Positions 11,336 through 23,260 of a stretch of 64,000 nucleotides of DNA are shown one piece after another. The DNA comes from Gnetum montanum (taxonomy: Eukaryota; Streptophyta; Gnetopsida; Gnetales; Gnetaceae). Made by a program: the position numbers and the translations under genes. Under the pieces are notes generated by a model. That model searched no databases. It worked only from the letters and a program-made list of their open reading frames with translations, and had not been told where the DNA came from. Positions within the stretch are counted from its first letter, which is position 1, and the number at the start of each line of letters is the position of its first letter. The stretch lies in contig MNCI01002793.1 of assembly GCA_015680685.1 (NCBI GenBank), forward strand, positions 21,839 to 85,838. The letters are read 5' to 3'.

Positions 11336-12640
11336 AATAAACAATCGATCACCCACTAATACAAATTGGTATAGTAGCATTCTTACTTATCTTCTCATGC
11401 AAGAAACACCATAAGGCTTAGAAGTTAAAAAGAAACAACAATTTCTCCACAAAGTCAAACATTTTATGGAAATCAATGAATACCTTTACAAGGTATGTTC
11501 TAATGGCCTGGTTCGATAGTGTGTTCCCAATGTAGATCAATTGTGAGTTCTCCAAGATGCTCATGAGGGCCCTTGTAGGGGTCATTACACTAGGAGACAA
11601 ACAACCATTAAAATCTTGCTTGTAGGATATTATTGGCCTACATTATTTCAGAATGCCCATCATTTTGTCCAATCTTGTAAGCACTGCCAACACGATGGGG
11701 GAATGATTGCTAGAATGAAGGATCCACAATAATGGATTCAACCTTAGGACCCTTCGACACATGGGGTATTAATTTTATGGGGCCTATTACACCGATGTCC
11801 AATGGAAAAGCATACATTCTTATTGTTGTTGAGTATTTTCCAAGTGGGTAGAAGTAGCTACTATTACCAACTGTACATCATCTATCGCTGCATGATTTTT
11901 TCAACAACAAATTGTAAATAGGTTAGGTATGCCTCATGCACTTATTTTTGACAATGGTACACACTTTACAGGTGCAACTTCTTGGAAGTTGATGCAATGC
12001 TTAGGAGTCAAGCATAAACTAACTACACCATATCATCCTCAAGTGAATGGTCAAGCCAAAGTCACCAATAGGGAAATCACAAAAATGTTGACATGAACCA
12101 TTAGCAAATATAGGCAAGACTGGAGCACTAAAATAAATGATGCTCTTTGGGCCTACCGCTCCACATGGAAACTCCCTATAGGCTACTCTCCCTATGAGTT
12201 AGTGTACGGTAAACTTCCAACACTTCCTATCCAAGCTAAGCTCCGTACACTATCTACAACATGTGACCTTAACCTTGACCTCAATCTAGTGCAAAAAGAA
12301 TAGGTAATGAATCTTAACTTGCTAGATGAAAATCAATTAGCCACCCTATCATCCAACGAAATGCACAAGGCCTTCAACAAACAACATCATGACCTAAAAA
12401 TTAGAAAAGGCAAATACCAACCACGAGATAGGATTCTCTATTGGAATCCTGCACATGTGCCACAATGAACTAAATTTCAGACGTTGTGGGCAGGACCTTA
12501 TATTATTCATGAAAATTTTCCTTTGGGAGCCATGATGATATATAAACCTAAAATCTTAATAAGAAATTATTGGTCAATATCCAGCAAACCAAACCTTTTC
12601 ATGAGCTTAAAACGCCTAGTACTAACACTACCTCTATTAC
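11336..12640 (+). pseudogene. B1 integrase
   Basis: The N-terminal zinc module is intact in sequence: DAHEGPCRGHY (two His) and SCKHCQ (two Cys), 11550-11690. The core opens with WGINFMGPI near 11763-11780, Asn where Athila-type integrases carry the first catalytic Asp. The second Asp is in LIFDNGTHF (11943) and the third acidic residue is Lys (GQAKVTNREI). The tail ends VNIQQTKPFHELK (about 12570-12610). Stops and frameshifts are frequent. Confidence 0.78.
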
Positions 12641-14604
12641 TAGACAACCTTGCTCATTACTTCAGATCTCCTCCTTCTGACTCAGTTTTGGGAGAGAAGA
12701 CCACCAATGCTAACTACTCTAAGTCCTCAGTTTCTTTTGTCCTTTTTTTTTACACATTTTTCATGTTTACTTGTTTTTGTTTTACATCATAGTTAACATT
12801 TTTACTAGTTCTTTCTCTATTTCATTTCGTCTAATTAACTCTCACTCATCATATCATAACTGCTCATGATGGTAGATTATACTATAATAGTTTTGCTTGC
12901 TAATGTTTGGTTTTTACCTTTGACCTTCAATGTTGATACTAGGATATGGTTTATTTTGATAAAATAGGCAATGAGTCCATGACATCCATCCATTCATTCA
13001 ATGCTATAGTCTCCTTTGGTTTTGGAACTATATTATCCCTTTCTCTAAACAAACCTATTAATGAATTAGTGGCTTGATATTCTTCAAACCAAGAAAATAT
13101 TCAAATGGATTTAAAAGGGTGTGACTTTAAGGGGATTCAACATATTTGTGCTAGCTATTCTCTTGGGTACTTAGATTTTTTTCATAGATTGTCCACCATT
13201 CTGCTATTGACCAATACCAGGAAGTTAACTAGATCAAATAAGTCTTTGCATGGTGTGGTTCTCATGCAAAAAACAAATTGGTGGGAATTCAAGGGACACC
13301 CTTTAGACATAATAAAGGAACATGGGCTACAAGCACTAGTTATGGTACTAGAAAGACATGTTACCCATGTTTGAAGATTCCCTCTAACTAAGGCCCTTCC
13401 TCACCTCCTGCTTCTCTATTCTTCTCCTTTGGGAATGGTCGTTGCTCTGTAAAGGCATTCTTGTTGTTTCAGGGGGATGGGTTGGTTAAGTGTGTTGATG
13501 TGAGGTCACTAGATGTGGTTAGTTTTAATCTGGATTTGGACTAAATTTTATTAAGTCACCTTAATCACATTCTATACAAGGGACTTTACACAACCTTGAT
13601 TTTGGGATTCCATTCCATTCTCCCTTCTCTTTTTTTATTGCTTTCCATATTCCACCTCATTATCAGTTTTATGATTCATCTATACCTTAGTCAATGCATT
13701 ATTATTCTTTGGTAAATTATTGTGGGTGACTTCTTAACTATTGTCTCCATATGTCATTCCTAGAGCCTACGAACTCTTTGGTTTGTGGGTTTGTCAGGGC
13801 ATAAAGGGCATGAGCCTGCTTTGGGGAGGACCCATTGGCATTCTTTTTTGGTGCAATTGTTATGTTCTTTTCCTTAAATTTTTTTTGCAATCAACTATTT
13901 CTCATTTATCCCCATCTATGACATCCACTTTTCTCTACCCTTCTATGCATTTTGATCAACTTCACCATTGATATTCTTCTTATCTTCATTTTTCTTTCGT
14001 TTTCCATCCTATTACTACCGAAGGTTTTCTCTTAGTTGTGGGGGTCCCTACCACAAATTTTTCCATGCCATTACTTATCTTACCCCTACACCTTCAATAG
14101 TTATTAGTTAAAAACCTCTAACCCAGTATCTGCCATATCCACGACCAATCCAATATGCTTCATATCAAGGCAAGGTATCAATTACATTATATCTTATCCA
14201 TCCTTGCAAATTCATGACTGTTGCGTGCAAATGGCAATCAGATGAACAATGGACTAGTTAGGAGGGAGCACTTAGGATGGACTGGAGAAAGAGCATTTAC
14301 ATAAGAAATAAGCTTGGTCATGTGACCATGGATGAACAATGGTGTGCACATTTTTGACATCAGTAGCAATGTGCATCATTTTCTTTTCTCTCTCTTTCTT
14401 CAAGTTGTCAAATAAGGGTCTAGATGTCATCTATGTATAGTGTTCACCACAATGGTTATGAACACCAATGCTATAATATGTTTGTTGATCTGTTCACCGA
14501 GCACTTTGAGTCTGTCATTCCATGTCACCATCAATCGTCATTCAATTAATAATCCAATACCTTCCCAATATTTTGTAAGAAACTCGAGGACAAGTTTTTA
14601 TTCT
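12641..14604 (+). other. B1 3' non-coding region
   Basis: About 1.9 kb between integrase and the polypurine tract without a convincing gene. Blocks are shared with the same region of B2 and B3 (for example GGTGTGACTTTAAGGGGATT near 13118 and the last 200 bases before the 3' LTR), so it belongs to the element. It contains a hairpin at 13259-13287. B2 has an extra ORF in this interval that B1 lacks. Confidence 0.6.
13259..13287 (+). ncRNA. Candidate conserved RNA hairpin, B1 copy
   Basis: TTCTCAT (13259-13265) can pair with GTGGGAA (13281-13287) through an A-rich loop, using two G-U pairs. The flanks GCATGGTGTGG and GAATTCAAG are shared with B2 and B3. It lies in the 3' non-coding region. Function unknown; packaging, end formation or translation roles are only guesses. 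Confidence 0.4.
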
Positions 14605-14616
14605 GTCGTGGGGGTA
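14605..14616 (+). other. B1 polypurine tract
   Basis: GTCGTGGGGGTA directly precedes the 3' LTR. The same tract, ATCATGGGGGTA and GTCATGGGGTA, stands before the 3' LTRs of B2 and B3. Confidence 0.75.
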
Positions 14617-15426
14617 TGATGAGTCCCGATATCGGACCCTCAATATTGGATACAAGATATCATAGATGCCAAAGCAATATCAGACATATGATGTCAAAAC
14701 TTGTCTCGTCACCTATAAATAAGAGACAGGGGCACTTGGTTTCACATTAGTTTTTTATTCCCTTAGCCGAATTCTTATAATTTTTATATTCTAGAGTTAG
14801 AATTATTTTTGAGTGGCCATAGTAGGAGTCATAAAGTGAACAGATCTTTATTCGAGCATTGTGTACCTAAGCACAGCTTGTGTCCGGAAATAAAGACGAA
14901 CTTTGTGATAAGCCTTGCAACATTCAAAATAGCTTAATTATTGCATTTCATGTTATTCACTATTATTTAATACTTTCAATAGTTAATCTTATTTCATAGA
15001 ATTAGCACACTTAGCATGACCACATCAAGCATACATGGGAACACTTGGCAACCCAATAACAACTAGCATTTGGTAATCCTAGTAGTGTTACACTGGTTCA
15101 TGATGTGTCCAGAGAGTTGGAACAAATGTTGGTGTTAGGACTAGTTAGATAATAGTTAACTAGTTAAATCAAATTAGTTATTAAATTACCTCATTCCTCT
15201 CTTTTAAGCATCAAGAAAATAAAACATAAAAGAATAAAAATCACATACCTAAAGTTTTCTTAACCATACAATTGAGCCTCAAAAGTAAGCTTGAAAAGAC
15301 AATGATTGCATAACTCATCCTTGTTCTATGTAAGCACATAAGCACTTAATCCTTGGAGTTCAATTGGATCACACATGAATGCTCATATTCATATGGTTTG
15401 GCGTAGGGGTACCTCACCACTCATCA
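14617..15426 (+). repeat. B1 3' LTR
   Basis: It begins TGATGAG and ends CTCATCA, like the 5' LTR. A TATA-like CCTATAAATAAG lies about 100 bases from the start (near 14718-14729), where an LTR core promoter belongs. The first 80 bases again carry repeated ATATCGG/AATATTGG motifs. Confidence 0.93.
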
Positions 15427-15431
15427 CTTCT
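15427..15431 (+). repeat. Target-site duplication of B1, right copy
   Basis: CTTCT, identical to 5817-5821. Confidence 0.9.
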
Positions 15432-17406
15432 TAGTCATTCCATATTCATATTCCTTGGTAATTATCAAGGAGAGAAGTCTTTGATGTCCAACTTAGCATC
15501 AATGATGATAAGCCATGCTTTTCACATAATGATAGGAAAATATTCCTTGATGTTTCCAACATGGATTATGATGAAATCTATTGGGCATGTCCAAACACTA
15601 ACATTGATCATCATATCATCAACCTATTCCTATGGAACTATGACAAATTTATGAGTAACCTCTAACATGACATTACTTTTCTTCATTAGTAGCAAGTTTT
15701 AGGATTTGTACACTTCTTGTGAAATAGAATTCATGCTTAAACCTAAGTTCAACAGAGCTCTACATGATGGATTTCCTATACTCTACATATAGATAATGGG
15801 ACATCCTAGGCTAGTTCTCTTTTTAGAAAGAGTATCTAATTTTATTCAATTAGTTACGACATAGATCAACATGAAAATTTTGACATTAGGCTTATTGAAG
15901 ATGGACATTGCTAGCTATGATGAGCTATTTGAAGGTAGTTAGAGGCTTTTTTAAAGTTATAACCTATGGGTCCCATGCTAGTTAAACAGAACTAATAAGT
16001 CTACAAGTACAATTAGCAAGCATGAAAACTATCCTAAAGAAATGGTGCTTCTAGGCTTGCATTCCAATCTACTAGATCCCTCATCCACACGTATATTCAT
16101 AACCCAAGTGGCATTTTTTATTATGACTATAGTGGTAATTCTCCTTACATATGAGGTGAAGGCATTGAAGGATGTTGATTATTGGGATGACAAGTATGTG
16201 GTAATGGAAGATATTTAAAGGTGATATTGATTATGGAGTTATGGTATGTGGTATTTTGGAGGGTATTAATAGTGATAAGGAAGAGATCACTACTTGGAAT
16301 AATGGTACGATGCTTGTTTTTCAAGCCACTTAAAATAGGTTAGGCTTTTACTGATCCACCAACCCTCTCAAGATCCTACCTTAGCAATATGAGCATTAAG
16401 CCTCTAGATGATGATCTTATGATTCTAGTAATATTTAGAAGGGGCTTAAGCAACAATACTAGTACAAAAAATATGTTGTTAAACATAGTATCTATATAAA
16501 TTTGACTAGTAATAAAGGCATTGATTTCTTGATGGTGACATCCCACATGATTGTGTATTTTTTCATTGTCAATAATATTTCTCCTAGGGATATATAGGTG
16601 TTGTGCTCAGATGGTTTGATAGGGTTATTTTTAATATCCTAAAGATATGACAACCTTCTAGGCATCTACTATTTAAAAAATTTTATATTAAGAGCATAAT
16701 CTCCCAAGTTTGGCATAAGGCAATCATTTGTGATATCACTAGGCATGCACTCTTTGAATGTTCATATTGATAGATGTTACATCCATCACTAATTTCATAT
16801 TTAGAATTGAAAATATTCTTAATGAAACTTATGTATCTTTTCATTTTACTAATATATCTCCCTTTTTCTTTTCTTCTTCCTTTTATCTTAGTCCTTCTTT
16901 CACCTTTCCTAGTCATTGTGTTTCTCCATGATTTTTAGTATGCAAGAAAATTTATCATTTCTAAAATCCCATATTTTCTTAAACTTTTTTATGATCTCTA
17001 ATATAAAATTTTGCTTACGGAAAGTCTTTTGTTGAATTATTTCATATAGTGGAACCTCCTCGTGCATTTCATAGGCATACATATCTCTTTTGTGAAGAAA
17101 TTTGTCCCTATTATATTTCTTAGTATTTTTCTCTATCTAAGTTTATCTTTCTTCTTGGCTACTTGATCAATAAGACTCTTATTTTGATGAACTATTAAAT
17201 TTATAAATCTTCCTTAGGCATAGATTTCAAGATTTTTCCATGTTCTATTTTTAAGCCCATTTATGAAGTCCGAAAGTTGCTTCTTTAAGAAGAAGTCATG
17301 ACTTGAGCATTAGTGCAACAATAAGTAATATTTTTCTAGGACTACATCAAGAGACTTGTGGGTCCTCTACTTACACCCTTAGATTTTCCTTTTCAAGTTG
17401 GACATC
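15432..17406 (-). pseudogene. B4 piece 2: gag C-terminus and protease
   Basis: On the minus strand, from 17406 down, this follows the group B polyprotein. The gag helices and charged tail (about 17400-16800) align with B3 43650-44040. A Cys-Asn-Ile-Tyr-Gln-Tyr-Glu-His motif near 16770 matches the compact zinc motif of B3. KSL.LPSN and IYVVTN.IK follow near 15900, then the protease with NLGLSMNSISQEVY (Asp-Ser-Gly reads Asn-Leu-Gly) near 15750 and CPIDFIIIHVGNIKEYFPIIM near 15560. The reading resumes beyond B1 at 5816. Many stops; no function possible. Confidence 0.7.
17402..17406 (+). repeat. Target-site duplication of B2, left copy
   Basis: ACATC precedes the B2 5' LTR and recurs at 30596-30600 directly after its 3' LTR. 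Confidence 0.9.
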
Positions 17407-18259
17407 TGATGAGTCTTCATTGGTTGGTTGTGTTGATGAGGCCTCATCGATGTAGTGTCTATTTGTCACCTATAAATACACACCTACCAACTGCATTTAT
17501 AGTAATCTAGATCTCAATAGTAGTGAAGCTCTTGCATTTTTTCCATTGGAAAGTTAGAAATGTTTTCCATTCGATGAGTCATTGAGTGTACAAATCTTTA
17601 TTCCAGCATTATTATACCTAAGCACAATAACATGTACAATAATAAAGACGAGCTTTCTGATAAACCTTGCAGCCCTTTGGATAGATTAGCTATTTTATTT
17701 ATGCATTTAATGTTTTCAATTAATTATTAAATCCTTTCAATTAGTTATTAAATATTTCCTAGTTATTATGTTAATGAGACAATTAAGTGAGATAGATTAC
17801 ACACATTACTACGACCACTTCAAGTGTAACACGTATTCACTTAGTAATCCCAGTAGCGTTATTGCTTAGTACGCCTAGTTGCGTAGCACTTGATTGCCCA
17901 ACAATGGATATGTGGATTCAGGACATGTACAAAAAGTGGGAAAAAATACTTATGTTATGAATAGATAAATGCTAGTTGATTAGTTAATTTAGATTAGTTA
18001 ATTAAACTCTTTTTATCTACATTTCAAGCACTAGACAATAAAACATAGAAATGATACAAATTGAATGCCTAAATTATACTTAACCATACCAACAAACGTC
18101 ACAAGTGTAATTGGGAAGACAATGATTGACCTTAAGGCTATATTCATTTACTAAAGGGCTAGTGCACCAAAAATGATGAAGTCCATGGAATTCAACTAGA
18201 TCATGCGTGAACACTTGTGATTCGTATGGTTGGGCATAGGGGTACCTCTCCTCTCATCA
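17407..18259 (+). repeat. B2 5' LTR
   Basis: It begins TGATGAG and ends CTCATCA. A 14-bp palindrome GATGAGGCCTCATC lies at 17435-17448. The TATA-like CCTATAAATACAC near 17470 is at the same distance from the start as in B1. It aligns with 29763-30595 throughout except the gap. Confidence 0.92.
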
Positions 18260-18260
18260 T

Positions 18261-18279
18261 TGGTGCCATTGCTAAGAAC
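18261..18279 (+). other. B2 primer binding site (tRNA-Asp type)
   Basis: TGGTGCCATTGCTAAGAAC follows the LTR after one T, and corresponds to the tRNA-Asp complement TGGCGCCGTTGCCGGGGA with several transitions. Confidence 0.7.
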
Positions 18280-18413
18280 TTTGTTTGTGGAATGTGCACT
18301 ATTTAGGTTTAAATAAATATCATTATATCATTGTAAGAACTTAAAGGTCAATATCATTCCCACTATACATAAAATTATAAAAACACATTAATAATTTCAT
18401 TTTGTTTTGCAAA

Positions 18414-20210
18414 ATGTCTTCTTCTTCTCTCAAGCCTCAAGATACCAAAACACTAGTTCCACAAAAATGCAAGGTGGTATACAATCATCTAGATGATTTT
18501 GTGTTGAATTTCACCTTCATCCTACATCAGGATGAATAGATGCGATGGCATGATATGGAGGGCAACATCATCTTACCCCCGATAGATCTATGCTTGGAAT
18601 GTTGTTTAAAACTCTTAAGAGGTTGGGCATAGTAGATCTTCATGAAGAGTACATTGTGGATGGACATGACACTTGGAACTATTATCCCATTGAAACACAA
18701 TGTAAGTGAGATAAACATCAGGAGAAACTCCATGAAGTTACAAAGGGGAAACATTACACTAACCCCTTGTTTCTACTAAATCAAGAGGACAATGAGGATC
18801 CTTCCTTATAAGATTCTCAACATGCATATTCTCCATCCCTTGCTACTAATGACAAGGGTGTGAACCTAACCCTGTGATCAACTATTCATAAACCAGGTTT
18901 AAGAAAAAGTGATAGCCAAGGTAGGGACTTAGGTGAACAACACAATAATAAGGGATCTAATGATGGTAATCATAATAAGTGTAAGAGCGATGGTAGACAC
19001 TATGATGGTAGTGGCAGTCCACCTTGCTCCTCATCCTCTTCACCTGATTTCAAACATTCCTCTTCAGCTAATGGTTTCCATGAAAGCTGTCGTCAAAATA
19101 ACTGTGATGAAGGTGATCAGTGAAATAACATTGACTGTGAAAGCAACCAAAATCGAAGAGGTGGCTGAAACTATCATTGATATCATCAATGTAGCAATGA
19201 TGATGAGCCCTTATTGGTGACTCAAAGTATGCTTAACATTGTGAAGGCAATAAGAATTTCAACCAGACATATGAAGGATAGTCGGATCAAGCGTCTAGAC
19301 ATGAACAATATCCCAAGATTTGAGGGGGGATACAATTCTAATCCACAAATTCATTTACAAGCTTTCCAAGATGCTTATGCCTTACAAAAAATAGAGAATG
19401 AGTGGTAGAAAGTCAAGCTTTTCCCAAGGACACTCATTAAGAAATCTGAAAGTTGGTATTGATCCTTAGAGCCAAAATCTATCCAAAGATGGAGTACCAT
19501 GTTAGAATTGTTTAATGATGAGTATCAAACATACTCTAAAGTGTCTAATATGAGAAGGAAAATCCAAGGTTGGGAACAAAGAGTACAAAAACCCTTGGAT
19601 GCCATCATGAACCAATACTATTCACTCCTACATCAATGCCCTAACCATGGTTATTCTCAGACGGAACAACTTCAGCACATCATAGATGGGCTCAAAGTAG
19701 AAACAAGAAGAACTCTTGGGATGTATGCCCAAGGAAGGTTATTTGAAATGAGAGCTCATCAGATCCAAAGGTTAATTGAGTAGGTAGTAAAAAAAGAAGG
19801 TGAGCTACAAAAAAGGAAAAGTGCTAAAAAATATAATAGAGACCCTTCCATTAGAAAATAAGAGGTTTGATTTTGTGATGAGGAGTCACCACTTGATGTA
19901 GTGAAAAAAAAGACATTTCCCATCCAAAAATTTGTTTCTAATATTTTGACAAAGGTTGACAAGTTATGGGACTCTTTGGATGAAAAGTTTCAAATCAATT
20001 TGAAGACTATTGAAGAATCCAAAGAGAAAAATAGTGATTGAAATTATAGGAGACGAAAAGAAGCTGAACGTGCCTACTAAAGAGGTAAGGGCAAAGTTGT
20101 TGCAGTAGAGGAAGTTGTTAAGTCTAACTCAAATGATGAAATAGAATGTGACATCTATCAATATGAACATCCAAAGGGATGTTGCCCTATGGTGTCAAAC
20201 TTATAAGAGT
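18414..20210 (+). pseudogene. B2 gag
   Basis: The ATG at 18414 (MSSSSLKPQDT) matches the B1 and B3 starts. LNFTFILHQDE and MRWHDMEGNIILPP follow, then a frameshift near 18575. The Ser/Gly/His/Asn-rich spacer (18930-19180), DSRIKRLDMNNIPRFEGGYN (19276-19335) and gag helices to 19780 are the best-preserved group B gag here. The compact zinc motif near 20148 reads Cys-Asp-Ile-Tyr-Gln-Tyr-Glu-His-Pro-Lys-Gly-Cys, with Tyr for the second Cys. Stops are mostly TAG/TGA at Gln or Trp positions. Confidence 0.82.
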
Positions 20211-21880
20211 CTAGAGTGTATGCATTGAATCCTTACCTAGCATGTAGGCAAGCTCCAAGATGATTGTCTTATCCTCAAGGTAGTCCAAGACAGTTCCACC
20301 AGCAGTAATAAGCTTACTACCCAAGTGGAGCTCCTCCACAACCATATGAACAATACCAATAATGGTATCAACCACATTCATATGGAATGCCACCACCAAG
20401 GTAGTAGTACCCTTGTAGGAAAATAGATCCATACAGGTACTATGTTTAGTAGCCCATCTCCCATAGAAATTTTACAAGTGATGCATTATTTTAGCATCAC
20501 TATTATCCTCCAGAGTATCATTGAACACATTCACCATATACTTGAGGGGAAAACCCATATCAATATACTTATCATCCTACACATCCCTCTGCACCTCCAC
20601 CTTCAACTTAGTTACCTCCTACTCCATCCATGTAGGGTGAGATTCCTCCACATCCACAACAATGAAACACTACAAGGGCTATGCATTCACAACCATTTTT
20701 TCAAATATGTGGTCTAGATAATTGATCAAGGAAATGATCTTTCTTCTGGTCCAATAGTCCTCTCTAGCCCTCATAACCTACTCTAGCTAATCACCCTTCA
20801 TCTCCAGCAACCTCATCCTCTACATCAAATACCTTCAAGTGCCCTTCAAACCAAGTGTTGCCTAGGATCCACACTGTAATGTTAACCTATGATATTTCTA
20901 ATTGGATTAAGGCTAGAAACCTTCCTATAAAAATATCCAATCTATGAAGTCCACTCATCTATCTACAAATTACTAGACAAGAGCCATGTAGGGCTCTTCC
21001 TGACTCTAGTTCTAGAGTTAACCTCATCTTCCATGATACGTATAAGGCCTAAAACCTACCACCTCTTAAGAAGAGCAACATCCATTTAGAATTAGCAGAT
21101 CAGTCAATTAGTATCCCTTTGGGATTAGTAGAAGACATTGTGACTATAGTCTCTGGGTGATCCTATCCTGCTAATTTTCTAGTAATCAAGGTGGACAATT
21201 GCAAAAGTGACTTCCCCATCATTATGGAAAGAGCTTAGTTAAGCATAGTCGATGTGCAAATGGATATAAGGGACCTATCTCCAGAAATGTCCAAGGAAAA
21301 TGAGCTAGGCAAGATTGAGAAGAAGCATATTCTATGTATTGCGTATAATGATAATGGGTGCAATTGCATGCAAAGGATTTGATCCATCAAGAGCACATAC
21401 ATTAAGGCATGCAATCAGTGTGCACAAGAAATTAATATTTAGTGGTGTTTGTACATAACAACCACAAAGCAAGAAGGCACCCAGTGGCTCATAGCTAATT
21501 TTAATAGTAGCATAATATGTATGGAGCTAACTGAGATCCTAACATGTGCATATGTTGAAGGGATGGACAAAATTGAGCAAGCCGATTTCCAACTCTCTAA
21601 TGAAGATGATGATACCTATTGGGGAGAGTTGGAGATCCCTAAGCACTTCAAGTAGGAGCCCTTAGAACTAAAAAATTTACCTACCGGTATGGAGTATGGA
21701 TTTTTAAAGAATGGTAAACTAGTCATCATTAATGCTAGACTTGCTCTTCGAAAAAAAAGTTGTTGAAAGTGGTAAATAAATGGTCAACAACCTTTGCTTG
21801 GTTATATCCAGAGCTAATAGGAATTGATCCAAGGATATGCCAGCATCACATCTACATTCACCTGGCCACAAAGCCTAGAA
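20211..21880 (+). pseudogene. B2 protease and linker
   Basis: A Pro/Gln/Tyr-rich segment (20220-20430; PPQPYEQYQ, SYGMPPPR) precedes the protease. The active loop reads ALPDSSSRVNLI (near 21000): Asp-Ser-Ser, with the Gly lost. SDFPIIMERA and IRDLSPEMSKENELGKIEKKH follow. The linker has the Cys block ILCIAYNDNGCNCMQ, ACNQCAQEINI and an open frame 21449-21655 with an acidic end. This copy is the template by which the B4 piece at 5275-5816 was recognised. Confidence 0.75.
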
Positions 21881-23260
21881 GGTAGCCACAAAGGTAGTTG
21901 AACCCTAAATTAAAGCAAATTGTTAAGGAGGAGATAGAGAAACTCCTTAAGGTAGGGTTCATCTATCCAATCTTAGATAGTGAGTGGGTTAGCCAACTTG
22001 TAATAGTACCAAAGAAGGATGGAAAATAGCGAGTTTGCGTCAACTTTAGGTTATTAAATATGGCAACATTTAAGAATCACCTTTCTTTTCTCATTTTTAG
22101 ATCAAATGTTAGACACCATATCCAAGCATTGTTAGTATAGATTTTTGGACAGTTATAGTGGCTATAAACAAATCCAAATTGCTCTTGAAGATCAGGCAAA
22201 AAAAAAAAACATTCATGAGTCCTTTGGGGACTTTTGCATACTATAAAATGCCATTTGGCCTATGCAATGCCCCTACAACATTTCAATGTGTGGTCCTAAG
22301 TATCTTTCAACAAAAAATTGGTAATGGTGTTGAAGTTTTCATGGATGACTTCTCCACCTATCGAGCTACATTTGAGCAAGCCTTGGACCGACTTAAGCAA
22401 GTACTGAAGAGATGTGTAGAGACAAACCTATGGCTAAACTGGTAGAAGAGCCATCTCATGGTCCAAGAAGGCATTATGCTAGGACAATGAATCTTGTAGA
22501 AAGGGATTGAGATAGACCTAGAAAAGATGAGGATCATCCAAGGAATAACATGCCAACCAGAGACCGTAAAAGATAGTCAGTCATTCCTTTGACATACTAG
22601 TTACTATCAATGTTTTATTGAGAATTTCTCTAAGATAGCAAAGCCATTGGTAGAACTTACAAGGAAAGATGAACCTTTCATTTGGACCATGGAATGTGAA
22701 CATGCATTCCAACAATTAAAGGAGAAACTCATAAAAACATCAATCCTATGAGCACCAAATTGGTCCAAACCATTCCATATCATGACAAACGCATCTAACT
22801 ATGATTTGGGAGCAATGCTCACACAGATGTATGATAAGAAACATCCATAGTATATCCCCTATGTGAGTCAAAGCATTGTGGGGGCATAGTTAAACTACAC
22901 CACCATGGAAAAAGAATTAATGACAATCGTATATGTGCTAGAAAAGTTTAGACTTTATGTGCTAGGTTACAAAGTGTTTGTACATACAAACCATAGTGTA
23001 ATTCACTTCCTTATGAATAAGTTGACGGTGAGTCCTCATGTTACACGATGGCTTGTGATCTTGCAAGAATTCAATCTTACTATGGTAGATCAAAAAGAGA
23101 CTAAGAATATGATCACTAACCACCTCTCTTGCTTAAGATGGGATGACAAAGAGGAGGAAAGCCTACTTTTTGATCAGTTTCTAGACAAACTCCTCTTTAC
23201 TAAAGCAATAAATAAACAAATGCATGAAAAAGTAATATGGTTTAATGGCATTCTCACATA
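21881..23260 (+). pseudogene. B2 reverse transcriptase and RNase H
   Basis: KEEIEKLLKVGFIYPI, RVCVNFRLLN (Trp before it is a TAG), a frameshift near 22085-22140, then the open frame 22158-22445 with FMSPLGTFAYYKMPFGLCNA and the catalytic VFMDDFSTYR intact. RNase H reads TNASNYDLGAM near 22787 (Asn for the first catalytic Asp, as in B1), then YVLEKFRLYVLGYK, HTNHS and TNHLSCL, where two further Asp positions are Asn. A run of ten A's at 22199-22208 marks a slippage-prone site. Confidence 0.8.

Larger units (their letters stand above)
5822..15426 (+). mobile_element. B1: Athila-like Ty3/gypsy retrotransposon, two LTRs
   Basis: A 9.6-kb element with LTRs (827 and 810 bp), a tRNA-Asp primer site, gag, protease, RT, RNase H, integrase, about 1.9 kb of 3' non-coding DNA and a polypurine tract. 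It is bounded by CTTCT duplications. The RT signature VFMDDFSTY, the Asp primer and the lack of a chromodomain place it nearest the Athila lineage of Ty3/gypsy; the lineage call is from memory of family motifs. It inserted into B4, whose reading continues from 15432 to 5816 on the minus strand. The LTRs differ by roughly 12% by eye, mostly transitions, so it is old. It cannot make working proteins. Confidence 0.93.

Noticed and set aside
18933-19220. 95-codon Met/Ile/Val-rich frame in B2 gag
   Set aside because: It is an off-frame reading of the Ser/Asn/His-rich gag spacer that continues into DSRIKRLDMNN.
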